From NCBI RefSeq assembly GCF_015553625.1, contig NZ_JADNGY010000002.1, positions 108,700 to 172,699 of the forward strand: a stretch of 64,000 nt of DNA. Direction: 5' to 3'. Shown in pieces: positions 24,933-33,215 of this stretch. The translations under genes and the position numbers were made by a program. The notes under the pieces are model-generated. The model had not been told where the DNA came from, searched no databases, and saw only the letters and a list, made by a program, of their open reading frames with translations. Every line of letters begins with the position of its first letter. Within the stretch, counting starts at the first letter, position 1. The DNA is from Streptococcus australis. Its GTDB lineage: Bacteria > Bacillota > Bacilli > Lactobacillales > Streptococcaceae.

Positions 24933-25589
24933 TCAGGTCGCTCCTGCTACATCCTGAAGTTCGCGGGTAAATTGACCATTTTCTAAGATCAGGGTGCGAT
25001 CACAAATGGCCCGGCACAATTGCTCATCATGTGCGATGAAGATAAAGGTATTCTGATACTTACCATGAATCTTATAAAGCAATTGTAAAATCTGAACCTG
25101 GGTTTTGGGATCTAAACCACTGAGGGATTCATCAAAAATAATGATATCTGGGTTTAGGAGCAAGGTTCTGGCAATACAAACTCTCTGCAGCTGGCCACCA
25201 CTTAATTCTCTTGCTCTTTTTTCTAGTACTTCTGATGGTAGACCGACCTCTTTTAAAACAGTGTGGACCTGATCCATCGGAAAATCCTTGGGAAGAGCTT
25301 CTAACAAGATTTCTTGAACACTAAATCGTGGATTCACTGCGTGAAAAGAATCTTGGAAAACAACTAAGATGCGAACGCCATCCTCTTTGATGGAATAGGT
25401 TTTACCATCTAAGAGAACCTGGCCTTGAGTTGGCTTTTCAATTCCTAAGATGACTCTTGCCAGGGTGGACTTGCCACTCCCACTTTCTCCCATAATTCCG
25501 ACAATTTCACCTTTTTTTATGGATAGATTACAATGGTCTAATACAGTTTTTCCTTGATAGTTGACCGTAATATCTTTACATTCCAGCAT
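24933..25589 (-). CDS. ABC transporter ATPase, NikE/OppF-like (cassette 1)
   Basis: The 218-residue cytoplasmic ATPase of a peptide/nickel-type importer has Walker A GESGSGKST, signature LSGGQLQRV and Walker B IIIFDESLSG with the switch His in FIAHDE. It lacks the C-terminal extension usual in Opp proteins, so it is on the short side (NikE-like). It overlaps the preceding ATPase gene by 14 nt. It works with the gene at 25576 as a heterodimer under permeases 26348 and 27154. Confidence 0.85.
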   Translation of the reverse strand: MLECKDITVNYQGKTVLDHCNLSIKKGEIVGIMGESGSGKSTLARVILGIEKPTQGQVLLDGKTYSIKEDGVRILVVFQDSFHAVNPRFSVQEILLEALPKDFPMDQVHTVLKEVGLPSEVLEKRARELSGGQLQRVCIARTLLLNPDIIIFDESLSGLDPKTQVQILQLLYKIHGKYQNTFIFIAHDEQLCRAICDRTLILENGQFTRELQDVAGAT

Positions 25590-26367
25590 TATTTCTGATC
25601 ACCTGCTTCAAATCTTGTTCTAAGAATAATTCCTTGGTATAGCTTTCTTTTGGAGCTGTCAAAAGATCCTCAGTTTTGCCAAATTCAACTACCTTCCCCT
25701 TCTCCATGACCAACATATTGCCTCCGAGTTCCTTCGCCAAATAATAGTCATGGGTAACAGTAATAACCGTCTTGTGCTGAGCCAGTAAGACTTTGATCAA
25801 ACTAAGAATCATCTCACGGTTCACACGATCGACTGCTGAGGTTGGTTCGTCGAGTATAATCGTTTCTGGATCTAGACATAAGATAATGCCTAACATAATC
25901 CGTTGGAGCATACCTCCACTCAGTTCAAAGGAATATTGATGGAGAACCGCTTCCGGATTTGCGATCCGAACCTTTTCTAAAACGTCGAGAGCTTTCTTGT
26001 GGCATTCACTTTTGGAAAGAGTTGAATGACTTTTTATGGTTTCATAGAAATGCGTCCAAATCGTTTGAAAGGGATTAAACATAGACATGGGATTTTGAAC
26101 CAAGTAGGCGATCTTCTGCCCTCTAAAGGCGTTCCAGTCTTTGTCTGAAAAAGAATCGAGATGGAGATCTCCATAATGAATCGATCCGGTCTGTTTCATG
26201 TTCCGAGGAATAATCCCTATTAAAGCCTTGGTTAAGAGAGTTTTCCCTGATCCACTTTCTCCCACCACTAATAGGGATTCTCCTAAGGGATGGGTGAAAG
26301 AAACCCGATCTAGACGAGACTCCTCCTGATCTACAAGAGAAAGATCTTTAATGATGAATGATGCCAT
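25576..26367 (-). CDS. ABC transporter ATPase, NikD-like (cassette 1)
   Basis: The 263-residue ATPase has Walker A GESGSGKT, signature LSGGMLQRI and Walker B TIILDEPTSAVD. Start ATG 26367 (MASFIIKDL) follows GGAGAG; the frame from 26400 adds an unlike basic leader. It overlaps the permease gene by 20 nt. The variant LQR after LSGGM is typical of the NikD partner. Substrate is decided by the binding protein at 28238. Confidence 0.85.
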   Translation of the reverse strand: MASFIIKDLSLVDQEESRLDRVSFTHPLGESLLVVGESGSGKTLLTKALIGIIPRNMKQTGSIHYGDLHLDSFSDKDWNAFRGQKIAYLVQNPMSMFNPFQTIWTHFYETIKSHSTLSKSECHKKALDVLEKVRIANPEAVLHQYSFELSGGMLQRIMLGIILCLDPETIILDEPTSAVDRVNREMILSLIKVLLAQHKTVITVTHDYYLAKELGGNMLVMEKGKVVEFGKTEDLLTAPKESYTKELFLEQDLKQVIRNNAGM

Positions 26368-27157
26368 TCTTCTCTCCTTTCTCTTCGATATATTCACCAA
26401 ATAGGTTAAAAGAAATAACGGTTAAAAAGATAGCTAAGCCAGGTGCGATCATCATCCAAGGTGCAACTCGGAAATATGCACGCGCATCATGTAGCATTAA
26501 ACCCCACTCCGAAACATTTGGTTGAACACCAATTCCTAAGAAAGAAAATCCAGAAATCATCAGAATGATATTCCCGATGTTCATGAGAAGGATCACCAGT
26601 ACTGGCTTGTAGATAAAAGGCAAAATATGCTTTTTGAGGATATGAAATGATCCCATTCCCATGATCTGAGCACTAATCACATAGGGCTCTTGTTTGGTAG
26701 AAATAACCAGATTTGTCACAATCCTTGCATAGTAGATCCATTCGATAATGACAATGGCAATGATCATATTGCTCATCCCTTGTCCTAGAATTCCAACAGT
26801 AGCTAGGGAGAGAAGAAAACTCGGGAAGGCCATCAAGACGTTGGTAAACCAAAGAAAGGCTCCTTCCAATTTTCCCTGATACCACCCTACAACCAAGCCT
26901 ACGATAAAGCCAGTCACTACTTCCAAGATGCTAATCGCAACAGCTAAGAATAAGGAATAGCGTGCCCCGTACAAGAGTCTAGAGAAAACATCCCTTCCCA
27001 ATTGGTCTGTTCCTAAAAGATGTTGAGAACTCGGACTTAGGAGCTTATTGGAAACATCCACATACTGAGGATCATAAGGCGCTATAAAGGAGGCAAACAA
27101 AGCAAGAAAAAGCAAGAGACCTAATATGAAAATAGAAAACATCACACTTTTTTTCAC
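26348..27157 (-). CDS. ABC permease, NikC/OppC-like (cassette 1)
   Basis: The 269-residue integral membrane protein has about six helices and the N-terminal OppC/NikC signature LLGTDQLGRDVFSRLLYGAR. The EAA loop contacts the ATPases (QIMGMGSFHILKKHILP). ATG 27157 overlaps the stop of the neighbouring permease gene by 4 nt. With 27154-28092 it forms the heterodimeric channel. Confidence 0.88.
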   Translation of the reverse strand: MKKSVMFSIFILGLLLFLALFASFIAPYDPQYVDVSNKLLSPSSQHLLGTDQLGRDVFSRLLYGARYSLFLAVAISILEVVTGFIVGLVVGWYQGKLEGAFLWFTNVLMAFPSFLLSLATVGILGQGMSNMIIAIVIIEWIYYARIVTNLVISTKQEPYVISAQIMGMGSFHILKKHILPFIYKPVLVILLMNIGNIILMISGFSFLGIGVQPNVSEWGLMLHDARAYFRVAPWMMIAPGLAIFLTVISFNLFGEYIEEKGEKNGIIHH

Positions 27158-28092
27158 GAACTATCTCCTCTCTTCCTTACTCGTGGGTCTATCCAGTGGT
27201 TGACAGCTTGCATCACACCGTTGTTCAATAAGAATAGCAAGCCAAATAACATCATACATCCCTGAATTAAGGGAGTATCGATCGATCGAATCGCCTCTAC
27301 AAACAAACTCCCTAATCCATTCCAAGCGAAGACTTCTTCAACAATCAAGGAACCGGTCATTAAATAAACAAAGGTTAGACTTAAGCCAGTCGCAATGGAG
27401 GGCAAAGCATTTCGAAGAATATGATTGGGTAAAAGATAGCGTAGTTTAACCCCTCTCATGCGCGCATTCTCAACATGAGGACTTTCAAGCTGGGTCGATA
27501 CGGCTTTTCGCACCAAGGCAATATATTGGCCAATCAGTGAAAAGCTTAAAGTGATGCTTGGTAAGACGATGCTTAAAGGTTCATTTTTACCCGATACAGG
27601 CAATAAGCCTAATTTCACAGAAAAAATAAAAATCAACATGTACCCTAACCAAAAGGCAGGCATGGATACTGAGCTAAAAGCAAGGAACCGAATACATTTG
27701 TCAAAGAAGGAATTGGTCTTCAAACCACTGATAACCCCAATGGGAATAGAAACGACAATAATCAGAATAAAGGATGTCACTCCTAAATAAAAAGTAGACA
27801 GGAAGCGACTAGCAATTAAACTGACAACTGATTCCTTCAGTAAATAAGAGGTCCCAAAATCCAAGTGAAGGACCTTAACAAACCAAGAAAAATACTGTTC
27901 AATCCAGGATTTATCCAAGCCCAAATAGCTTCTAGCATTTTCAAGAGCTGCAGGGGTGATCGGCAAATGCCGGATTCGAAGATAATTTTCTGCTGGATCC
28001 TGCGATGTAAATTTGGTCAGGATAAAGGTGATAATGGAGATAACAAGTAAACCACTTATAAAACTAATAATTTTTTTAAAAATAGCTTTCAT
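27154..28092 (-). CDS. ABC permease, NikB/OppB-like (cassette 1)
   Basis: The 312-residue membrane protein has an N-terminal helix, a large external loop (YLGLDKSWIEQYFSW) and five further helices. The EAA loop reads ARMRGVKLRYLLPNHIL. The ribosome site is weak. The gene is separated from the upstream binding-protein gene by 145 bp holding a large folded element, which may reduce its expression relative to the binding protein. Confidence 0.88.
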   Translation of the reverse strand: MKAIFKKIISFISGLLVISIITFILTKFTSQDPAENYLRIRHLPITPAALENARSYLGLDKSWIEQYFSWFVKVLHLDFGTSYLLKESVVSLIASRFLSTFYLGVTSFILIIVVSIPIGVISGLKTNSFFDKCIRFLAFSSVSMPAFWLGYMLIFIFSVKLGLLPVSGKNEPLSIVLPSITLSFSLIGQYIALVRKAVSTQLESPHVENARMRGVKLRYLLPNHILRNALPSIATGLSLTFVYLMTGSLIVEEVFAWNGLGSLFVEAIRSIDTPLIQGCMMLFGLLFLLNNGVMQAVNHWIDPRVRKRGDSS

Positions 28093-28114
28093 ATCATATA
28101 AACTTAGATCCTAA

Positions 28115-28216
28115 AAACAATGTGACCCGGTTTAAAAGATCCACAAAAGATCCTTTAAACCGGAAGTCCCCTAACAAAGTGAAAGGAGGATCACTTTAAA
28201 TGAGGCCACATTGTTT
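28115..28216 (-). promoter_or_regulatory. nested inverted repeats (possible three-way junction) in the transport operon
   Basis: An outer perfect 10-bp stem pairs 28115-28124 with 28207-28216. Inside it are a 15-bp stem with one mismatch (28127-28141 with 28149-28163) and a perfect 7-bp stem (28176-28182 with 28191-28197). Together they can form a three-way junction in the transcript between binding protein and permease. It has no T-tract after the stems. It could be an mRNA processing or stability element, a partial terminator or an inserted repeat. Confidence 0.7.
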
Positions 28217-28237
28217 CCTTCAGTCAAGATCTTTTAC

Positions 28238-29851
28238 TTATTTGTTCACTTTTTCAATGTAGCGAACTGGAAGGGCATTTTCTTCTGGAGCGAAACGAAC
28301 ATTTTTCAACTCACCTGTACGATAAACAGAGACAACTGATTGGTAAGTCAATGGGATATACACCGCTTCTTCATGGAGCAAGGTCAAAGCTTTCTTATAG
28401 CCAGCATCTACTTTTTCTTCATTAGCTTCTGTTAAGGTTTGTTTGATGGTTTCATCCAATTCTTTCTTGATTGGAAGTGCTTCAAGGGAAACATTTTCTG
28501 GGTGACCATGAGCAGACTCAGCTGTCAAAGCTGTCATCCAAGCGTGAGGATCCCATGGTGCTCCCCAAGAGAAGGTGAGCATCATATCAAAGTTTCCTGT
28601 TTTCGCATTTTCCCAATAATCATCTTCTTCCATAGCTGTCAATTTGACTTCGACACCAATTTTCTTCAATTCGCCTTGGAAATATTCAGCTAGGTCTTTA
28701 TCAGTTGCTTTGGTAGAAATGTAAGGGAAATTCAATTCCATCTTCTTGCCATCTTTTTCACGGATGCCATCAGAACCCATCTTCCAACCAGCAGCATCCA
28801 ACATTTTTTCTGCTTCTTTCTTATCAAATTTATATGGTGTTAATCCAGCATCTGAGTGAGGAGTTGATTTAGAGAAGATGGTGTCAGCAGGAGTTTCTGT
28901 CCCCATGAACAATTTCTCTGCAATTTCTTTTTTGTTAATCGCGTGGTTAATAGCCTTCCGAACATTCTTATCTTTGAAGATATCTTGTTTGGCATTCAAA
29001 AGTAACAAACGAGAAGACATTGGTTGCGAAACATCCGTTGTATATTTCTTATCTTTCTTGTATTGAGCGAAGGTATTTAAACCAATCACACCATTTCCAT
29101 ACAGCAAATCTACTTTACCAGATTCAAATTCTAGTGCGCGTGTTTGAGCATCAGGAATAATCTTGATGGTCACTTCTTTCAGTTTTGGTTTTTCACCCCA
29201 GTAGTTTTCGTTACGTGCGAAGGTAATGTATTCGTTCGATTTCTTTTCTTTGACCACCCATTGACCAGTACCGATTGAAGATTTCAACTTGTTTTTGGTC
29301 GTATCATCACCATCTGGGAAGCTGGCATCTGCGATGAAACGAATTGGACGAATCATAGAAAGATCGTAAAGTGTGGCACTGTAAGGTTCTTTCAGGGTAA
29401 TTTCAAAAGTGTGATCATCGACAACTTTGTAGCTATCCAAGACATTGGTAAAGTTAAACCATTCATGATTTCCTTTGTTTTCTTTTGAGAAGATCGTATC
29501 GAAATTCCGCTTTACATTGGCTGCGTTGAAATCAGAGCCATCTGAGAATTTCGCTTTTCTCAAATTGAAGGTATAGGTTTTCCCATCTTCACTTACTTTC
29601 CAGCTCTCTGCTAAGGCTGGCTCAATTTTCCCATTGTCTCCGTAACGAACAAGCCCTTCATAAACCAAATCTTGAATAACAAATTGATCTGGATTATACA
29701 CGTGAGGATTGACATCTCCGAAGTCTTCTCCCCATGCAAGGGTGATCTTATCTTTTTCAGCACTACTATCTGCAGACTTGCCATTCTGCTGGCAGGCAGC
29801 TAAACACAAAACTGCTAAACTAGTAACAGCTAATTTCCAAAATTTCTTCAT
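28238..29851 (-). CDS. NikA-like substrate-binding lipoprotein (cassette 1)
   Basis: The 537-residue lipoprotein starts MKKFWKLAVTS, with lipobox LAAC and lipid-bearing Cys20; the frame from 29908 overlaps the next cassette and was not chosen. The SBP_bac_5 fold is clear. NikA-type motifs (DVNPHVYNPDQFVIQDLVYEGL, shortened here to its core NPHVYNP, and WGAPWDPHAW) favour nickel or a related metal complex over peptides. In a B12 operon cobalt is a reasonable alternative. It precedes its permeases in the transcript. Confidence 0.8.
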   Translation of the reverse strand: MKKFWKLAVTSLAVLCLAACQQNGKSADSSAEKDKITLAWGEDFGDVNPHVYNPDQFVIQDLVYEGLVRYGDNGKIEPALAESWKVSEDGKTYTFNLRKAKFSDGSDFNAANVKRNFDTIFSKENKGNHEWFNFTNVLDSYKVVDDHTFEITLKEPYSATLYDLSMIRPIRFIADASFPDGDDTTKNKLKSSIGTGQWVVKEKKSNEYITFARNENYWGEKPKLKEVTIKIIPDAQTRALEFESGKVDLLYGNGVIGLNTFAQYKKDKKYTTDVSQPMSSRLLLLNAKQDIFKDKNVRKAINHAINKKEIAEKLFMGTETPADTIFSKSTPHSDAGLTPYKFDKKEAEKMLDAAGWKMGSDGIREKDGKKMELNFPYISTKATDKDLAEYFQGELKKIGVEVKLTAMEEDDYWENAKTGNFDMMLTFSWGAPWDPHAWMTALTAESAHGHPENVSLEALPIKKELDETIKQTLTEANEEKVDAGYKKALTLLHEEAVYIPLTYQSVVSVYRTGELKNVRFAPEENALPVRYIEKVNK

Positions 29852-29861
29852 TATAAAAACC

Positions 29862-30680
29862 TCATGATTGATTATTTTTATTGACACTAGTATGTAAGGC
29901 ATCTCCAAATTTTGTAACCAATAAAATGATCCCGATTAAGAAGATGCACGGGAAAGCGACGATCCAGGGAGCTTCCTGGATATAGGTTCGACCATCATTC
30001 ATCATGGCTCCCCATTCTGGAGACGGAGGCTGCGCGCCTAGTCCAACAAAACTCAGGCCAGCAATCTCCATGATGATGGTTGAGACATTAAAGATCATGG
30101 TGGTGACAATTTGTGGAAATAGACTAGGAACATAGTAATGTTTGATGGTCTTCCAAAAACTATTTCCATACATTTTTGCTGACTGAATATAGAATTCATT
30201 TTTTAAACGCAGGGTCAGCGACCGCGTGATATAGGCATACTTGGTCCAAGCCGTTAAGCCAATGGCTATGACCGTTTGTTGCAAACCTACTCCTAATAGG
30301 CTCACAATAGCAATCACTAAGATTATGGATGGCAAGGACTGAAAAGTCGTAATGAACAAGAAAATAGCACGATCCAACTTACCGCCTATCAAGGCACTGG
30401 TCACTCCAATCAAGGAACCAACAAGGGTTACAAAGAGGAGGATCCCGACTGCAGGAACAATGGTTTGTACTCCACCACTCAGAGTTCGAGCAAATACAGA
30501 CCGGCCCACAGCATCTGTACCAAACCATTCTTGACTATTGGGTGCTTGGAGGGCATTTTCTAAATGGACCTTGGTGATGCTGTCTCCTAAAAAGAAGGGA
30601 GACAGACAAGAAACCACTAGAACCAAGAGAAGGCAGCCAGCCAAGAGATAGAGGTTGCGGTGACTAACTTTTTTCATCAC
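29862..30680 (-). CDS. ABC permease, NikC-like (cassette 2)
   Basis: The 272-residue membrane protein has about six helices, the signature WFGTDAVGRSVFARTLSGG near residues 52-70 and an EAA loop (SAKMYGNSFWKTIKHYYVP). ATG 30680 overlaps the partner gene stop by 4 nt. It ends 10 bp before the cassette 1 binding-protein start, so the two cassettes are contiguous and probably on one transcript. Confidence 0.87.
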   Translation of the reverse strand: MMKKVSHRNLYLLAGCLLLVLVVSCLSPFFLGDSITKVHLENALQAPNSQEWFGTDAVGRSVFARTLSGGVQTIVPAVGILLFVTLVGSLIGVTSALIGGKLDRAIFLFITTFQSLPSIILVIAIVSLLGVGLQQTVIAIGLTAWTKYAYITRSLTLRLKNEFYIQSAKMYGNSFWKTIKHYYVPSLFPQIVTTMIFNVSTIIMEIAGLSFVGLGAQPPSPEWGAMMNDGRTYIQEAPWIVAFPCIFLIGIILLVTKFGDALHTSVNKNNQS

Positions 30681-31669
30681 TTAGCCCCTCCATTTCCTTT
30701 AGGACTGACCTCTTTTTTAAAAAGAAGGAAGGGGGTTGGTTGCGATAGACGGGACTTCGGATTTAGCAACGTGATCAAGGCTTGGGTGGTAAAATTGACA
30801 AGCAATACCCCAAGTGTAATCACCAGAACAGCACCTTGGACCAGAGGATAATCCCGATTGACCACAACTGCAATCAGCATTTTTCCAATTCCTGGCCAAG
30901 AGAATAAATACTCTATGATAGCAACACCTCCTAACAAAGAACCCAGTGACAAACTCACCAATGTCAACAAAAAGGGAAGGGTATTATACAAGACATCCTT
31001 AAATAGAATGCGACCTTCCGGTATGCCACGTCCTCTGGCACCTTCTACTGCAGGTGACTGCAGCTCATCTATGAAGGCCGTTCTTAATTGAGGAATATAG
31101 CGCGTAGACATGGTCAGGGCCATGGTAGAAATCGGTAAAATTAACCCCCATTCATTTGCGGTTGACTGAATAGGAAACCAGCCAAGCTTGACCGAAAAGA
31201 CAAGCATTAAGAGAATTCCAATGACAAAACTAGGAATGGCATTTAAAAATGCGCAAACTGTCATTATAAATCGATCCAGTCGACTACCGATATGATAGGC
31301 TGTATATATCGCGAGAGGAAGGGAAATGGCAAGCGTTGCTAACAAGATATGGATCCCTAGATAGATCGTATTTGGAAAGTAAAAGACCAATTGATCCCAA
31401 ACTGGGGCTCCTGTATGGTAGCTGATCCCGAAATTCCCTTGAAGGATGTTTCCTAACCATCTCAGATATTGAAGGATAAAACTATCATTTAAGCCCATCT
31501 CAGCCCTTTTTATCTCTAGTAGTTCTTTGGTATAAGGAATTCCTTGCGCATTTAAGATACTTTCTGCAGGATCCCCTTTTGCCAAATAAACGAGTAAAAA
31601 TGAAAGAAAGCTGACACAGAACAGAATCAAAACCATTTGAAACAGTAATTTGATGAAATATCTTATCAT
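30677..31669 (-). CDS. ABC permease, NikB-like (cassette 2)
   Basis: The 330-residue membrane protein has the NikB/OppB plan: N-terminal helix, external loop with MGLNDSFILQYLRWLGN, and EAA loop ARGRGIPEGRILFKDVLYN. It overlaps both neighbours by 4 nt. A short charged C-terminal tail follows the last helix. The paired permease is the gene at 29862. Confidence 0.87.
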   Translation of the reverse strand: MIRYFIKLLFQMVLILFCVSFLSFLLVYLAKGDPAESILNAQGIPYTKELLEIKRAEMGLNDSFILQYLRWLGNILQGNFGISYHTGAPVWDQLVFYFPNTIYLGIHILLATLAISLPLAIYTAYHIGSRLDRFIMTVCAFLNAIPSFVIGILLMLVFSVKLGWFPIQSTANEWGLILPISTMALTMSTRYIPQLRTAFIDELQSPAVEGARGRGIPEGRILFKDVLYNTLPFLLTLVSLSLGSLLGGVAIIEYLFSWPGIGKMLIAVVVNRDYPLVQGAVLVITLGVLLVNFTTQALITLLNPKSRLSQPTPFLLFKKEVSPKGNGGAK

Positions 31670-32436
31670 AGCTCCCTTCCTTCTTCCTGATATGGTTTCA
31701 TCAACATTTTGGTGTAGTCCGATTGAGGATTTCGTAAAACGTCTGACATCACCCCTTTCTCTTGAATTTTTCCATCTTTTAATACCATGATTTCATCACA
31801 AAATTGGCTGACCAGCGCAATATCGTGTGAAATAAAGAGAAAAGATGTTTGGGAGCTATTCTGAATCTCTTGTAGAAGGTCCATCACTCCCTCTTGGACA
31901 GTCACGTCTAAGGCACTGGTGATCTCATCACAAATCAATAAGTCAGGCTGGACCAAGAGAGCTCTGGCTATAGCCATCCGTTGACATTCTCCGCCACTTA
32001 ATTGGTGGGGAAACTGCTGCGCCAGATCCGGATGCAAGCCAACCCTTTCCAAGAGTTGGTGAATCTGCTCTTCCATCTCCTTCTTAGTCTTACAAATCTT
32101 AAAATTCTTACAAACCTCTTCTAAACTTGCTTGTAAGGTCCTTTTGGGATGAAAGGCTTCTTGGGGCTGTTGAGAAATGTATTGCACTTTTTTGTAAAAC
32201 TCAAAGTCTGTATAAGTCGTCAGCGATTGTCCCAAGAACTGAATACTTCCCTCTTGCACATTCAGGAGTCGACTCAGAATTTTGGCAATGGTACTTTTAC
32301 CCGAACCGGATTCTCCAACCAAACCAAGTCGATGCCCTTTTTCTAGCGTAAAGGAGACATCAAAAACACCAGTCTGATGATGAAGTGAATCATTATAATG
32401 ATGAGTGAGATCTTTACATTCGAGTAAATAGGTCAT
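31666..32436 (-). CDS. ABC transporter ATPase, NikE/OppF-like (cassette 2)
   Basis: The 256-residue ATPase has Walker A GESGSGKST, signature LSGGECQRM, Walker B LLICDEITSALD and switch His in FISHDIAL. It is longer than its cassette 1 counterpart and carries the usual C-terminal stretch (NPQSDYTKMLMKPY). It is separated by 13 bp from the partner ATPase gene upstream. Confidence 0.88.
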   Translation of the reverse strand: MTYLLECKDLTHHYNDSLHHQTGVFDVSFTLEKGHRLGLVGESGSGKSTIAKILSRLLNVQEGSIQFLGQSLTTYTDFEFYKKVQYISQQPQEAFHPKRTLQASLEEVCKNFKICKTKKEMEEQIHQLLERVGLHPDLAQQFPHQLSGGECQRMAIARALLVQPDLLICDEITSALDVTVQEGVMDLLQEIQNSSQTSFLFISHDIALVSQFCDEIMVLKDGKIQEKGVMSDVLRNPQSDYTKMLMKPYQEEGREL

Positions 32437-32449
32437 TTGGTGACTCCTG

Positions 32450-33211
32450 CTACAATTTTAATTTTGGAATAGCCCTTAGTAACTTCTGGGTGTAGGGATG
32501 TTGCGGATTTTGGAAAATTTGGTCGCGACTTCCTTCTTCCACAATCTTCCCCTCCTTCATAACCAAGATCCTATCTGCCAACTTTTTGGCAACACTCATA
32601 TCATGAGTGACAAATAAGAGGCTGGATTCTTCGGTCCTTAGCAATTGAATCAAGGTTTGAATAAACGATTCCTTAGAGAGAACATCAAGGGCACTGGTCG
32701 GCTCATCTGCCAAGAGCAATATAGGATGACTGGCTAAGGCCAAAGCAATGGCCACTCGTTGCATCATACCTCCACTAAGTTCAAAAGGGTACTTTGATGG
32801 AACCTGAGCTGGATCTAAGCCAACCATCTGGAGGCATTCCTCTAACGATCTCATCTTTTCTACTTGAGAGCCATGACTCTTGACGAGATCCTCGTAATGG
32901 TGCTTGATTTTACGGTTGTTGTTAAAACCGAGACTGGACTGTTGGGTAATCCAGGCCAGTTCTGTCCCCACAAAGGGGTAAGAAACCCGCTTCTTTTGTG
33001 GGCTGATGGCCTGATCCCTATAAGAAATCCTGCCTTGGGTAAAGACTAAGTCATTCAAGGGAAGACCCAAAAGCAGCTTTAAAACCGTTGTTTTGCCACT
33101 TCCGCTTTCTCCGACGATTCCGACTGCTTCACCTGCCGAAACGGTTAGAGAAAGTTGATCTAAAATAACCTTTGACGGGGAAGAAACCGTGACATTCGTC
33201 AGTTGCAACAT
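32450..33211 (-). CDS. ABC transporter ATPase, NikD-like (cassette 2)
   Basis: The 253-residue ATPase has Walker A GESGSGKTT, signature LSGGMMQRV and Walker B LLLADEPTSALD, and ends with the oligopeptide/nickel C-terminal motif (NPQHPYTQKLLRAIPK). It begins 4 bp after the binding-protein stop. Together with the gene at 31666 it powers cassette 2. Confidence 0.88.
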   Translation of the reverse strand: MLQLTNVTVSSPSKVILDQLSLTVSAGEAVGIVGESGSGKTTVLKLLLGLPLNDLVFTQGRISYRDQAISPQKKRVSYPFVGTELAWITQQSSLGFNNNRKIKHHYEDLVKSHGSQVEKMRSLEECLQMVGLDPAQVPSKYPFELSGGMMQRVAIALALASHPILLLADEPTSALDVLSKESFIQTLIQLLRTEESSLLFVTHDMSVAKKLADRILVMKEGKIVEEGSRDQIFQNPQHPYTQKLLRAIPKLKL

Positions 33212-33215
33212 AGCT

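Noticed and set aside
28115..28216. NiCo or other known metal riboswitch
   Set aside because: The stems form at most a three-way junction, and I do not see the conserved internal loops of the known class.
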